From assembly GCF_000739715.2 (NCBI RefSeq), contig NZ_BBJC02000008.1:1-47636 (forward strand): 47,636 bases of DNA. Direction: 5' to 3'. Shown piece by piece: positions 1 to 8,669 of this stretch. The stretch is from Falsirhodobacter sp. alg1 (GTDB lineage Bacteria; Pseudomonadota; Alphaproteobacteria; Rhodobacterales; Rhodobacteraceae). A program made the position numbers and the translations under genes. The stretch's first letter is position 1. Each line of letters begins with the position of its first letter. The notes beneath the pieces were generated by a model, which saw nothing but the letters and a program-made list of their open reading frames with translations, had not been told where the DNA came from and did no database searches.

Positions 1-82
1 GCAAAGTAGAAATAGCACAAGGGCCGAGGCCGGCGCCGAGGCCAACCAGCTCCAGCAGAGAACAACCATCTTCCGGTAGGGA
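1..82. other. Window edge, no assignable gene
   Basis: This edge segment has short open frames on both strands. One on the minus strand would read as a hydrophobic N-terminus beginning MVVLCWSW, starting near base 71. None is long enough to name. It may be the start of a gene that continues outside the window. Confidence 0.3.
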
Positions 83-511
83 TCATCCTAGCCCCTCTGC
101 CGCCGCCATGATGATCCGTTGAACCGATGCAACCCGGGCAAACTCCGTACGACCCGTGCGGTAGACCAACCACAACTCCTGATGCCGCTTGTGCGCAAGC
201 GGAACGATCGACAAAGCTTCCTGATGCGGAAACGCCTCTATGCCGGAGCGGGGAAGGATAGTGTAGCCAAGACCACGAGCGACAGGGATCGGTATCTGGC
301 CGATCTGGTTCACGAAGGTCCGTATTCGCAGATGATCCGCCCCCTTGTATTCCAAGGGGAAGTTCAACGACAGAAGGTCGTCGGCATAACCGGACCCGTC
401 CGGATGATCCACAAAACCCAACGCATCCAGCCCCTCCAGCGAAAGCCCCCGCCACCCCTCACCAAAAGGAAGAACCAGACACAACTCCTCTCGCGTCAAG
501 GGAAAGCTAAA
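83..511 (-). pseudogene. 5'-truncated LysR-family regulator (C-terminal effector domain only)
   Basis: The translated fragment (about 138 residues from a TTG at 499, open a little further upstream) matches the second half of a LysR substrate-binding domain: TREELCLVLPFGEGW, then GFVDHPDGSGYADDLL, FVNQIGQIPIPVARGLGYTILPR and the closing ELWLVYRTGR segment. The helix-turn-helix, linker and first effector subdomain are absent. An in-frame stop lies at about 527-529, and no frame further upstream restores the missing half. Intact family members are about 300 residues long, so roughly half is gone. The breakpoint lies at about 505-530, where sequence character also changes. It is probably a dead remnant. 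A short standalone effector domain cannot be excluded, but no good ribosome binding site precedes the TTG. Confidence 0.7.
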
Positions 512-1164
512 ATGGGATGGGTGAAGTCATATCGACTGGTTCGACATTGACCCTAACAGGTAGCAGGAGGTCGCCCACGATGGAATCACGTAATGGGAAC
601 TTGCGGGACAAGGGTGGGGAGAGGCAGTCTTTCTTACCTTATAGAATGCGCGCCGCGAAGCCGCCTTTCGCGTAGCAATACAGGGATGTCTGGCACAACT
701 CTGCGCTTGGCAACCTGACGACGCTAAAAGCGCGTTGAGCGGGTGCTCTGATACTACCCACGCCCCCCGAGTGTACACGCGCAGTCTCCTATCAGGGCAA
801 AGAGATCTAGGTAGAGTAATTCAAAATAGAAAACTCCCGTTTGGGGAGCGGAGCCTGTTCCAACGTTAAATGCTAACCAGCAGGTCAATCAGAAGCCCAA
901 CGAACAGAGGACGCAGAACCTCTGCAAAATGAGCGTTTACATCATTTTGGGCAACGAGCTTTACCCAATATCATTTGTGCAAAGTCCTGAGAAATTCATC
1001 TGGGATCGATCTGCATGCTGATATCTTAGGTTCGACACGCTTGGCATCAATAGAACAACTTCTCGCTGTTCCCCCTTGGAGCCCCGAGAATACCCAAGCA
1101 CCAAAACTACGACCTGAAAAGCCGTATTCAAAAACTCTATGATTGTAAAATTCAGGAGTTAAAG
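512..1164. other. 650-base gap without a convincing gene, AT-richer than its surroundings
   Basis: No long frame with normal codon use exists here. The only coding signal is a 31-codon frame at 580-675 (plus strand, starting MESRNGNLRD) preceded by AGGAGG at 565-570. It has no recognisable similarity and could be chance. A small stem (CTCCC/GGGAG) sits near 834-847. The stretch from about 780 to 1160 is clearly richer in A and T than the genes to its right. Together with the adjacent broken LysR gene and the tRNA, it looks like decayed or imported DNA. Confidence 0.45.
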
Positions 1165-1240
1165 TGGTGAGCCGACTGGGGCTCGAACCCAGGACCTACT
1201 GATTAAAAGTCAGTTGCTCTACCAACTGAGCTATCGGCTC
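1165..1240 (-). tRNA. tRNA-Lys (anticodon UUU)
   Basis: Read on the minus strand the 76 bases fold as a complete tRNA. The acceptor stem is GAGCCGA/TCGGCTC and the D-arm is AGCTCAGTTGGTAGAGC. The anticodon stem ACTGA/TCAGT encloses the loop CTTTTAA (anticodon UUU), and the T-arm is built around GGTTCGAGCCC. The 3' CCA is encoded. It is transcribed towards the decayed region on its left, so a 3'-end integration event would lie on that side. Confidence 0.96.
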
Positions 1241-1337
1241 ACATCACAGGGGGCTTACTAAGGGTAGTTGCCGGGGGGGTCAAGCATGAAATGCACGACC
1301 TCTGGCAAAAAGTTGCAAAGGGGCGTATATCGCAAGC

Positions 1338-2153
1338 ATGAACCCGATCAGTTTTCTAAAAATGCACGGCCTTGGCAACGATTTTGTTGTTATCGATTCC
1401 CGTAAAACGGAGGCTGTGACGACACCTGCCTTGGCGAAGGCCCTGGGCGACAGGCATCGCGGCGTGGGATTCGACCAATTGGCAGAGCTTCGGCCCGCCG
1501 ATGATGCGGATTTTACACTGGATTTCTGGAACTCGGACGGTAGCCGGGCCGGTGCATGCGGAAATGCCAGCCGCTGTGTTGCCTCGTTGGTGATGGAAGA
1601 AATGGGTGTCTCCGCCCTGACGTTCCGGACAGAGCGGGGGATTCTGCACGCAGAGCGGTCGGGCGATCTGATTCGAGTGAACCTCGGACAGCCACAGTTG
1701 CAATGGGACCAGATCCCCTTGGCGCATGCCGTGCCGACAGAACATCTGCCGCTGGCAGGTGATCCGGTGGGCGTGGGGATGGGCAATCCGCATTGCGTAT
1801 TTTTTGTGCCGGATGCCGAGGCTGTCGATCTGGCCACCCGTGGTGCCGAGGTGGAGCATGACCCCTTGTTTCCGCAGCGTACGAATGTGGAGTTTGCCAG
1901 CATGATTGCGCCAGACCATCTGCGGATGCGGGTGTGGGAGCGTGGGGCGGGAATTACACTGGCTTGCGGCACGGGCACTTGTGCAACGGCCGTGGCTGCG
2001 CATCTACGTGGGCTGACCGGGCGACGCGTCACTGTGGACGTGGACGGCGGGCGTATGGAAATAGATTGGCGTGACGATGGCGTCTGGATGACGGGGCCGG
2101 TGGCTCGGGTGTTCGAAGGCGTTCTTTCACCTGAATGGTTGGCTACGATATGA
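1338..2153 (+). CDS. dapF: Diaminopimelate epimerase
   Basis: This cytoplasmic, cofactor-free enzyme interconverts LL- and meso-diaminopimelate in the last shared step of lysine and peptidoglycan precursor synthesis. The 271-residue protein has the standard length. Both active-site cysteines are present: Cys74 in GACGNASRC and Cys210 in ACGTGTCA, the pair that acts as acid and base on opposite faces of the substrate. The N-terminal [12 protein letters not shown] signature is intact. The ATG at 1338 is the natural start, although the nearest Shine-Dalgarno-like run (AAGGGG, about 1317) is rather far upstream. The stop codon overlaps the start of mtaB as ATGA, so the two are translationally coupled, a pairing common in this bacterial group. 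Confidence 0.97.
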   Translation: MNPISFLKMHGLGNDFVVIDSRKTEAVTTPALAKALGDRHRGVGFDQLAELRPADDADFTLDFWNSDGSRAGACGNASRCVASLVMEEMGVSALTFRTERGILHAERSGDLIRVNLGQPQLQWDQIPLAHAVPTEHLPLAGDPVGVGMGNPHCVFFVPDAEAVDLATRGAEVEHDPLFPQRTNVEFASMIAPDHLRMRVWERGAGITLACGTGTCATAVAAHLRGLTGRRVTVDVDGGRMEIDWRDDGVWMTGPVARVFEGVLSPEWLATI

Positions 2154-3403
2154 ATGCGCCTGTATTCTCGACGCTTGGATGCCGCCTGAACGCCTATGAA
2201 ACCGAGGCGATGAAGGAGCTTGCCCAGGAGGCGGGCCTGACCAATGCGGTCGTGGTCAATACATGCGCCGTAACGGCCGAGGCCGTGCGCAAGGCCAAAC
2301 AGGAAATCCGCCGGCTTGCACGCGAGAATCCCGGTGCGCCGATTCTGGTTACTGGTTGCGCGGCGCAGACCGAACCGGAGACCTTTGCCGAAATGGACGA
2401 GGTTACGCGCGTCATCGGCAATCATGAAAAGATGCAGGCGGATACATGGCAAAGCCTGCGCGCGCCGGATTTGATCGGTGTCACCGAAAAGGTGATGGTG
2501 GATGACATCATGTCGGTCAAGGAAACAGCTGGCCATCTGATTGACGGCTTTGGCCGCCATCGCGCCTATGTGCAGGTGCAGAACGGGTGCGACCACCGCT
2601 GTACGTTCTGCATCATTCCCTTCGGGCGCGGCAATTCCCGTTCGGTTCCTGCCGGGGTGGTGGTGGAACAGATCAAACGGCTGGTTGGAAAGGGTTTCAA
2701 CGAGGTTGTGCTGACAGGTGTGGATCTGACGTCATGGGGGTCGGATCTGCCCGGCCTGCCGCGGCTTGGCGATCTGGTCATGCGTATCCTGAAGCTGGTC
2801 CCGGATCTGCCTCGGTTGCGGATATCTTCGATCGATTCCATCGAGGCGGATGAAAACCTGATGCAGGCAATCGCAACAGAGCCGCGCCTGATGCCGCATC
2901 TGCATCTGTCGTTACAGGCGGGCGATGACATGATTCTCAAACGGATGAAGCGCCGCCACCTGCGGGATGATGCGATCCGCTTTTGCGAGGATGCCCGGCG
3001 CCTGCGGCCGGACATGATCTTCGGCGCCGATATCATTGCCGGTTTCCCGACCGAAACCGAAGAGATGTTCGCCAATTCATTGAAGCTGGTTGAGGACTGC
3101 GGGCTGACATTCCTGCATGTGTTCCCCTTTAGCCCGCGCAAGGGAACGCCTGCCGCGCGGATGCCGCAGGTACGTAGCCCTGCGATCCGCGACCGGGCTG
3201 GCCGTCTGCGTGCAGCAGGTGAGGCGCAGGTTGCGGCGCATCTGGCGGCGCAAATGGGAAAAACCCATCAGGTGCTGATGGAGGGCCCGCGCCGTGGCCG
3301 TACTGAGCAATTCACCGAAGTGGATTTCACCATCGACCAGCCCGAGGGGCAGATTGTTACGGCCCGTATTACCGGCGCTGCGAACGGGCGGCTGATTGCC
3401 TAA
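2150..3403 (+). CDS. mtaB: tRNA (N6-threonylcarbamoyladenosine(37)-C2)-methylthiotransferase MtaB
   Basis: This radical-SAM enzyme converts t6A37 to ms2t6A37 in tRNAs that read ANN codons. Counting from the ATG that overlaps the dapF stop, the N-terminal MTTase domain has three cluster-binding cysteines at 11 (LGCRLN), 39 (NTCAVT) and 70 (TGCAAQ). The radical-SAM CxxxCxxC motif is at 147, 151 and 154 (CDHRCTFC). The TGCAAQTEP and LGCRLNAYE signatures point to MtaB rather than MiaB or RimO. The C-terminal TRAM region is about 60 residues and ends near residue 417. An ATG five codons earlier is open, but ATGA overlap with dapF favours the chosen start. The 3' end overlaps the convergent LacI gene by four bases. 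Confidence 0.93.
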   Translation: MNAPVFSTLGCRLNAYETEAMKELAQEAGLTNAVVVNTCAVTAEAVRKAKQEIRRLARENPGAPILVTGCAAQTEPETFAEMDEVTRVIGNHEKMQADTWQSLRAPDLIGVTEKVMVDDIMSVKETAGHLIDGFGRHRAYVQVQNGCDHRCTFCIIPFGRGNSRSVPAGVVVEQIKRLVGKGFNEVVLTGVDLTSWGSDLPGLPRLGDLVMRILKLVPDLPRLRISSIDSIEADENLMQAIATEPRLMPHLHLSLQAGDDMILKRMKRRHLRDDAIRFCEDARRLRPDMIFGADIIAGFPTETEEMFANSLKLVEDCGLTFLHVFPFSPRKGTPAARMPQVRSPAIRDRAGRLRAAGEAQVAAHLAAQMGKTHQVLMEGPRRGRTEQFTEVDFTIDQPEGQIVTARITGAANGRLIA

Positions 3404-4413
3404 CGGATGGTATCACCGCGCTGCAAACGTGGGGTCAGGGTGACAACCTCACCACCGATGAAACCTGCCGGATGCTTGGCCGCAACGATTTCGGCCGCCT
3501 GACGGCCGATTTCAGCGCGGCAGGCATCCATGGTGGCCAGACGCATGGGCAGACCGTCCAGCAGCTCCACATCATTGAATCCGGCCAGCCCCATGCGGCC
3601 CGGAATGTCGATGCCCTGCTCCAGGCAGTACAACAATCCGCCGGCCCCGATCATATCGTTGGAATAGTACAGGAAATCCAGCTCGGGAGAGCGGCCCAGA
3701 ATGGCGGCCGTCATCTCGCGCCCCTTGGCTAGGGCCGAGCCGCCTTCGTAAGATTCCTGATCCTCTATCGCGATGCCCGCTTCGGCCAGCGCAGCCGAAA
3801 ACCCCTCGAAACGCTTGCGCGCCCTGTGGTCATTCGTCATCCGCGTTCCAAGAAAGCCGATGCGGCGATATCCGGCAGCGATGATGGCCTCTGCCATCAT
3901 GCGCCCTGCGCGGGTGTGGGAAATCCCGACGGCACTATCTATTACCGGACCGTCGGTATCCATGATCTCCACCACAGGAATGCCCGCGCTTGCCAGCATG
4001 GCCCGCACGGCCTCGTCATGCTCCAGCCCTGCCAGAATCAGCCCCGAGGGCCGCCAGGACAGCATCTCATAAACAACGCGTTCTTCCTTTTCGGGGGTAT
4101 ACCCCGTCACGCCGAACACGGGCTGCAACCCTGTATCCTCCAGAACAGAAGATATCGCGCCCAGCACCTCGGGAAAGACCATGTTCGAGAGGGACGGCAC
4201 CACAACGCCCACCAGATTGACCCTCTGGCTGGCCAGTGCCCCCGCAATCTTGTTAGGAACATAGCCAAGCGTTTTTGCCGCGGCCAATACCTTGGCGCGT
4301 GTCGCAGGGGAAACATCGCCGCTGTTGCGCAAAACGCGGCTGACGGTCATTTCACTGACCCCCGAAGCCTCGGAAACGTCCCGCAATGTCAGAGTGCGAC
4401 GGATATCGGCCAT
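3400..4413 (-). CDS. LacI-family transcriptional regulator (GntR/gluconate-type)
   Basis: A cytoplasmic repressor of 337 residues. The LacI helix-turn-helix occupies residues 8-30 (TLRDVSEASGVSEMTVSRVL). The hinge helix region YVPNKIAGALASQ lies at 51-63, followed by a periplasmic-binding-protein-like effector domain starting VNLVGVVVPSLSN. The overall wording resembles the GntR/IdnR gluconate regulators, but no gluconate genes are nearby, so the ligand is unassigned. The ATG at 4413 has a strong GGGGGA box just upstream. Longer in-frame starts would run into the tRNA-Arg promoter region and lack such a box. It is convergent with mtaB and divergent from tRNA-Arg, and no target operon is adjacent. 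Confidence 0.9.
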   Translation of the reverse strand: MADIRRTLTLRDVSEASGVSEMTVSRVLRNSGDVSPATRAKVLAAAKTLGYVPNKIAGALASQRVNLVGVVVPSLSNMVFPEVLGAISSVLEDTGLQPVFGVTGYTPEKEERVVYEMLSWRPSGLILAGLEHDEAVRAMLASAGIPVVEIMDTDGPVIDSAVGISHTRAGRMMAEAIIAAGYRRIGFLGTRMTNDHRARKRFEGFSAALAEAGIAIEDQESYEGGSALAKGREMTAAILGRSPELDFLYYSNDMIGAGGLLYCLEQGIDIPGRMGLAGFNDVELLDGLPMRLATMDACRAEIGRQAAEIVAAKHPAGFIGGEVVTLTPRLQRGDTIR

Positions 4414-4510
4414 AATGTCCCCCAGATGACTGCCTCTTGTTACGCCATCCGCAAAGCCAGTCCAAGCGGGGGTTGCAGCGCGACGCGAATACCAGCAAAA
4501 GGAAAACACT

Positions 4511-4587
4511 GGCCCCGTGGCTCAACTGGATAGAGCAGCCCCCTCCTAAGGGGCAGGTTACAGGTTCAAGTCCTGTCGGGGTCACCA
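4511..4587 (+). tRNA. tRNA-Arg (anticodon CCU)
   Basis: The 77 bases fold as a tRNA. The acceptor stem is GGCCCCG/CGGGGTC with one G-U pair and the D-arm is GGCTCAACTGGATAGAGC. The anticodon stem GCCCC/GGGGC encloses the loop CTCCTAA, giving anticodon CCU, which reads the AGG arginine codon. The T-arm is built on GGTTCAAGTCC and the CCA end is encoded. It stands alone between the divergent LacI gene and the DUF3047 gene. Confidence 0.96.
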
Positions 4588-4717
4588 CTTTTCCATATCA
4601 ACGGCATCAGCCTTCTCACGGGATGCTGACAAAGCCGTCAGATCGGCGATCTTGGCCTGTACGCCGTCGGGTATCGCGATAGCCTTGCACAAAAGGACCA
4701 ACCCGGAGCGTTATCTG

Positions 4718-5359
4718 ATGCGTATCGCATTTCTATTTGCCCTGATTGCTGCCAATGCAACCGCCGCCTCTGCGGGGCCGGTCAGCTTTGCCAACGGGTG
4801 GCAGGAGCAGCGGCTTTCGGTTTTCAGCTCCAACGACTACAGCTTCGGAACCAACCTTTCGATGGTATCCGATGGTTCGGTATCAATCGCATGGACGCGC
4901 GTCGGCAGGGGGGACTGGGCGGCTTCCGGGGCCTCGTGGAACTGGACGGTGGATCAGTCGGTTCCTGCAACCGATCTTGCGCGGAAGGGCGGGGATGATC
5001 GCAATCTATCCCTATACTTCGTATTTGTTCCCCAAAGCATGGCTCCCGGCCTTGAAGGGGCCAATATCCGCAGCCTTCTGGGCAACAAGGATGTGCGGAT
5101 CATCCAGTATACATGGGGCGGAAACCATAGCCGTGGGCAGGTAATTCCATCGCCTTATGGTCCAAGCGGCCAGGCTGTGACAATTCCGCTGCGGCAGGCG
5201 GGGACAGGGTCCTATGCCGAGAATGCCGACCTTTCTGCGGATTACAGCCGGTCGTTCGGCGAAGAGAAGGGGGCACTTGTCGGACTTGCCGTATCAGGTG
5301 ATAGTGATGACACGAAAAGTGTGATCCGGGCAGCAATCGGCAATCTGGTGCTGCAATAG
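4718..5359 (+). CDS. Exported DUF3047-family protein
   Basis: A 213-residue protein of unknown function. The first 19 residues (MRIAFLFALIAANATAASA) form a signal peptide with an ASA cleavage motif, so the mature protein is probably periplasmic. The mature part shows the DUF3047 pattern: an early GWQEQ segment, a central tryptophan-rich strand (SWNWTVDQ), LYFVFVP, the IQYTWGG turn and a C-terminal AVSGDSDDTKSVIRAAIGNLVL segment. The ATG at 4718 has GGAG about ten bases upstream. An in-frame upstream ATG at 4652 would bury the signal peptide, so it was rejected. It is monocistronic by layout, with the tRNA-Arg before it and a convergent gene after it. Confidence 0.82.
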   Translation: MRIAFLFALIAANATAASAGPVSFANGWQEQRLSVFSSNDYSFGTNLSMVSDGSVSIAWTRVGRGDWAASGASWNWTVDQSVPATDLARKGGDDRNLSLYFVFVPQSMAPGLEGANIRSLLGNKDVRIIQYTWGGNHSRGQVIPSPYGPSGQAVTIPLRQAGTGSYAENADLSADYSRSFGEEKGALVGLAVSGDSDDTKSVIRAAIGNLVLQ

Positions 5360-5420
5360 ACCATCGGCGGTTTCCCGGGTCGGTAATACGCCGGGCTGCC
5401 GATTTCCGTTAAGGCAGGTA

Positions 5421-5711
5421 TCATTCCGATGCAGGCCCGCTGATGTCATAGCGCCTCGGAATACGGGCCGTGGCTCGCCACCAGTTTGAGGCACGCGTTC
5501 GCTGCTGGTGGTGTGCAAAGGCGGCAGGGTCCGTGAAGGCTTCCTCCACATTCCAGATCAGGGGATCTTCGGCCTGCCAAACCTTGAATGACAGGCATCC
5601 GGTTTCTGCATTCGTCAGCCGGATGTGTTCAGGAAGATGCTCTCTGATGATGCTAACATCATGCATGTCGGCGCAGATCATCCTGCCGGTAAGGCGCACT
5701 ATCTTGTCCAT
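5421..5711 (-). CDS. Antibiotic biosynthesis monooxygenase (ABM) domain protein
   Basis: A small cytoplasmic protein of about 96 residues covering one ferredoxin-like ABM domain: strand VRLTGRMIC, helix DVSIIREHLPEHIRLTNAE, then GCLSFKVWQAED and the conserved WNVEEAFTDPAAFAHHQQRT. Family members act as cofactor-free quinol monooxygenases or haem-related enzymes and usually dimerise. Substrates cannot be read from sequence. The start at 5711 fits the domain boundary but has only a weak, distant GGAAG box. An in-frame upstream ATG at 5813 would add 34 non-homologous residues. It lies just downstream of the sulfotransferase-like gene on the same strand and may be co-transcribed with it. Confidence 0.75.
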   Translation of the reverse strand: MDKIVRLTGRMICADMHDVSIIREHLPEHIRLTNAETGCLSFKVWQAEDPLIWNVEEAFTDPAAFAHHQQRTRASNWWRATARIPRRYDISGPASE

Positions 5712-5819
5712 AATGGCAGGGTACTTTCTTCCGGTTCCGGTTTCCAGCGCAAGCCGGCTATAATGCGGGAAGGGCGGCCAAGCCTGCCCGTGCCCGATCC
5801 GGGTGGCAGGCAAGGGCCT

Positions 5820-6764
5820 TCAGGGATCCACTTTCTTATGTGCGAGCTTTGCGCGTTCTGCCACAAAATAGCTGTCGAACCGCTGTTCCAGGTCGGAACG
5901 GGATGCGCCCGATTGCTGTAAATCGTTATCGGGAAAAAGGCTGTCCTGTCTGCCGAACCACTTTGCACAAACGGCGGCGTTGGACTCTGCAAATCTTTCG
6001 CGCAGCTGCTTCAGGGTTTCGGCAGGAAACAGGTCAGACCGGCCCGAAGCCGCTTCTCCCATTTCCGCCATCAGGCGACGATTTGCGCGGCGCAGCGCCT
6101 GACCGTCGGTGCGGGCGATTGTCTGGTAATGTTTCACCAATGCCGCAGCAGGAGAGATATTCTGGCGGAATGTCGGGGCATCTGCCGGGATCAGCTCGGC
6201 CCGTCCGATTTCATGCAGAAGCGCCCCGATGCTGTCGGGTGGCGCGGTCTCTGTTGCCTCACGATACAGCATGGGATGCAGGCGGGTGCTCGGCAAGGCT
6301 GCCCATCGGTCCAGCATGCGTTCGTAATCAAGCGCCCTTATGCTGTCGGAGTTGAGAAACTTTTGCACATCATGGGCCCCGCCGTTCCATTTCACGTTCT
6401 GCTTGTACAGCGCCTCGGCCAGCCGGTCCTGCCGACGGAGAGTGACAAGTATCCGTATGTCATGACCCGCCAGTGCATCGATCAGGGGCTGCATTTGTTC
6501 AGGCGAAAGATCGGAAAAGTCCTCCGACGACAGTATCCCGTCGGTTGTATCGGGTACGGCTGCGATGTGCTTCAGAACCGGTTCGACAAGCTTTCCTGTT
6601 TCGGGGGACCCCTTCAAGAGGGCGCGCGCCAGCGGGCCGCTGTTGGGACGTGACTGCAGAAATGCGACCCCTTGCGCGCGCAGCATCTCCGAGTTTTGCA
6701 GAAGCCACCCCTGCAGTGCGGTCGTTCCGGTTTTACGCAAACCGATATGGATCCAGATACGCAT
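5820..6764 (-). CDS. Sulfotransferase-like P-loop protein
   Basis: A 314-residue protein. The N-terminus HIGLRKTGTTALQ (residues 6-18) matches the phosphosulfate-binding P-loop of PAPS-dependent sulfotransferases. The usual SSEDF-like segment (ILSSEDFSDL) and the ILVTLRRQDRLAEALYKQ strand-helix follow, the latter at the position of the 3'-phosphate-binding Arg/Ser motif. Such proteins in marine and soil alphaproteobacteria are often linked to surface polysaccharide decoration, but the acceptor is not visible here. AGGGG lies about five bases before the ATG at 6764. An earlier in-frame ATG at 6788 is possible. There is no signal peptide, consistent with a cytoplasmic enzyme. Confidence 0.78.
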   Translation of the reverse strand: MRIWIHIGLRKTGTTALQGWLLQNSEMLRAQGVAFLQSRPNSGPLARALLKGSPETGKLVEPVLKHIAAVPDTTDGILSSEDFSDLSPEQMQPLIDALAGHDIRILVTLRRQDRLAEALYKQNVKWNGGAHDVQKFLNSDSIRALDYERMLDRWAALPSTRLHPMLYREATETAPPDSIGALLHEIGRAELIPADAPTFRQNISPAAALVKHYQTIARTDGQALRRANRRLMAEMGEAASGRSDLFPAETLKQLRERFAESNAAVCAKWFGRQDSLFPDNDLQQSGASRSDLEQRFDSYFVAERAKLAHKKVDP

Positions 6765-7281
6765 TACACCCCTGATTTTCGGACACACCGTAATTCTGAA
6801 ACAGTTTTCACTCGTTTATTATCAAGTGCAATTGCTGCGACGATTTTACACGTATGTGCTGCGTTAAAACGCATTTCATAAAATGACTTACCGGATTCAA
6901 GTCCGGAAATACCAGTTTTTATCGATATTTTTCAAGCAAAGACAATATCTTGTGCAAAACATTACCGGCAGGCGCCTGAATTATGTATGATCGGTGAACC
7001 GGGCCGAAAACGAATGGGCTATAGGGAGATCTTCTAACGTCGTTTCACTCAACCGTGATACGGAAAAATGTAACGTTCGGGCCGCGAATACGCTCTGAGC
7101 ACCAGAACCATATCAATTTGTGGATGTATGAAGTGTCAGTGAATTGCCAAGCCACCCCTGTTGATACGCGGCAAAGCTGCGATCCTGAACTGTCCAGTTT
7201 CGGGGGCGGGTTCGCCCCATACCCTCTGCGGCCGCGGATGATCGGGGCGCGTTTCGGTCGTCCCGGTGGGGGGATGTGCAC
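6765..7281. other. Non-coding interval between the sulfotransferase and the TTC38/OpgC operon
   Basis: About 500 bases with no convincing gene. The left half is AT-rich and contains the divergent promoter area for the sulfotransferase-like gene. The right half carries a short frame (about 7055-7285) without homology. A GC stem can be drawn between CGCCCC (7213-7218) and GGGGCG (7244-7249), which would lie in the 5' leader of the next operon. I looked for a thiamine riboswitch because the operon includes a ThDP enzyme, and found none of its conserved elements. Confidence 0.5.
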
Positions 7282-8646
7282 ATGACCGTTCAGCCGACAT
7301 CGGGCGATCCGATCCATAGAACCCCCGCCGTTGCCCCGGTTCAGGCAGGTGTCCAAAGCAGTTCCTCCTCTGCTTCGGCCGGTGCGGCCTTTGATGCGGC
7401 CACCTATGCCATTGCCGCCCACCGTCCGGAGGCTGGCCCGGCCTTGGCCGAGGCCGTTGCGGCAGATCCTGACCACATCGGCGCACAGGCCCTGATGGGA
7501 TTCGCCAAATTGATGCTGGCCCGCAACGAGATGCAGCAGCCGGCGACCGAGGCGCTTGCCACGGCACAGGCGGCCTTGCAGCGCGCGGATGGTGGTACAG
7601 CTGATGAACGTCTGATGGTGCAGGCCCTTGGCCTTGCCACGGCGGGCGGTTTCGTTGCCGCCTCCGATCTGCTGGATCAGGGCTTTGTCGACCGGCCCGC
7701 GGCGCTGCTGCCATTCAAGCTATCGCACGGATTGCGGTTCATGGCGGGGGACAAGAACGGCATGCTGGCCCGGACGTCCGCAGCCGCAGCGGGCACCCTG
7801 CCCGAGGGGGCCGCAGGGGGCTTCATCCTGGGGTGCCACGCCTTTTCCCTTGAAGAGCATGGACGTTATGACGAGGCCGAAGCCATTGGCCACCGGGCGG
7901 TGCTGCTGACCCCCGAAGACAGCTGGGGCCGTCACGCGGTCAGCCATGTCCACGAGATGCGGGGCGAGGTGCAGATGGGCATCGACTGGCTGGAAAACAG
8001 CCGGAGCCACTGGTCGCGTTGCAACAACTTCTCCTTTCACATGTCGTGGCACCTGGGGCTGCTGCATCTGGAGCGTGGGGAGCATGACCGTGTGCTGACC
8101 CTGTATGATGCCGACATCCGCCCTGAACAAACCGACGATTATCGCGATCTGGCCAATGCTGTATCTATCCTGTGGCGGCTGCAACATGTGGGCGTGGATG
8201 TCGGGCATCGCTGGCAGGATCTGGCGGCGGTGGCACGCCACCGGCAGTCGGATACCACATTGATTTTTGCCTCGCTGCATACGCTTTGCGCGCTGCTGGC
8301 GATCGGGGATACCGCCGGTGTCGCGCAGATGATGGCGGCATTGGAGGCGCGCGCCCGGATCGGGGATGATCAGGGCGGCGTCGCCCGCCGCATCGGCCTG
8401 CCACTGGCCCGTCTGCTGACCGATCATGCCACTCCGCTGGAACGCCGCCATCTGGACCAGTTGGTCTGCGCGGTTCCTTCGCTGGGCGGCAGCAACGCGC
8501 AATGCGACCTGTTCCTGCTGGCGCTGGCCGATATCGCAGCCCGTGACGGCAATGGCCCGGCATCCGCCCGGATTGCCGCCCTTCGATCCACCCTGAAGTC
8601 CGAAGACCGCCTGATCCGTGAAATCGGATTGCGCGCTGCCAGCTGA
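7282..8646 (+). CDS. TTC38-like tetratricopeptide repeat protein
   Basis: A 454-residue soluble protein of the family typified by eukaryotic TTC38, whose biochemical role is unknown. The diagnostic stretch is well kept: CHAFSLEEHGRYDEAEAIG, then the TPEDSWGRHAVSHVHEMRGE block, a SHWSRCNNFSFHMSWHLGLL segment, ERGEHDRVLTLYD and the late HRWQDLA. The first 40 residues are Ser/Ala/Pro-rich and probably disordered. The ATG at 7282 has a GGGGGG run about eight bases upstream. A GTG two codons earlier is also open. It is the first gene of a five-gene run in which every gap is under 25 bases or is an overlap. TPR folds usually mediate protein contacts, so a scaffolding role is plausible but unproven. 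Confidence 0.85.
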   Translation: MTVQPTSGDPIHRTPAVAPVQAGVQSSSSSASAGAAFDAATYAIAAHRPEAGPALAEAVAADPDHIGAQALMGFAKLMLARNEMQQPATEALATAQAALQRADGGTADERLMVQALGLATAGGFVAASDLLDQGFVDRPAALLPFKLSHGLRFMAGDKNGMLARTSAAAAGTLPEGAAGGFILGCHAFSLEEHGRYDEAEAIGHRAVLLTPEDSWGRHAVSHVHEMRGEVQMGIDWLENSRSHWSRCNNFSFHMSWHLGLLHLERGEHDRVLTLYDADIRPEQTDDYRDLANAVSILWRLQHVGVDVGHRWQDLAAVARHRQSDTTLIFASLHTLCALLAIGDTAGVAQMMAALEARARIGDDQGGVARRIGLPLARLLTDHATPLERRHLDQLVCAVPSLGGSNAQCDLFLLALADIAARDGNGPASARIAALRSTLKSEDRLIREIGLRAAS

Positions 8647-8669
8647 ACCTCAACATAAGGATGATTGCC

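Noticed and set aside
1280-2596. Long minus-strand open frame of 438 codons opposite dapF and mtaB
   Set aside because: It lies antisense to two clear enzymes with intact catalytic motifs, has a composition typical of a mirrored GC-rich gene (Arg/Ser/Pro-rich), and resembles no protein family.
6765-7281. Possible thiamine riboswitch in the leader of the operon containing a ThDP enzyme
   Set aside because: The conserved CUGAGA and the GAACCUGAUCUGG-type core were not found. The operon uses ThDP as cofactor but does not synthesise it.
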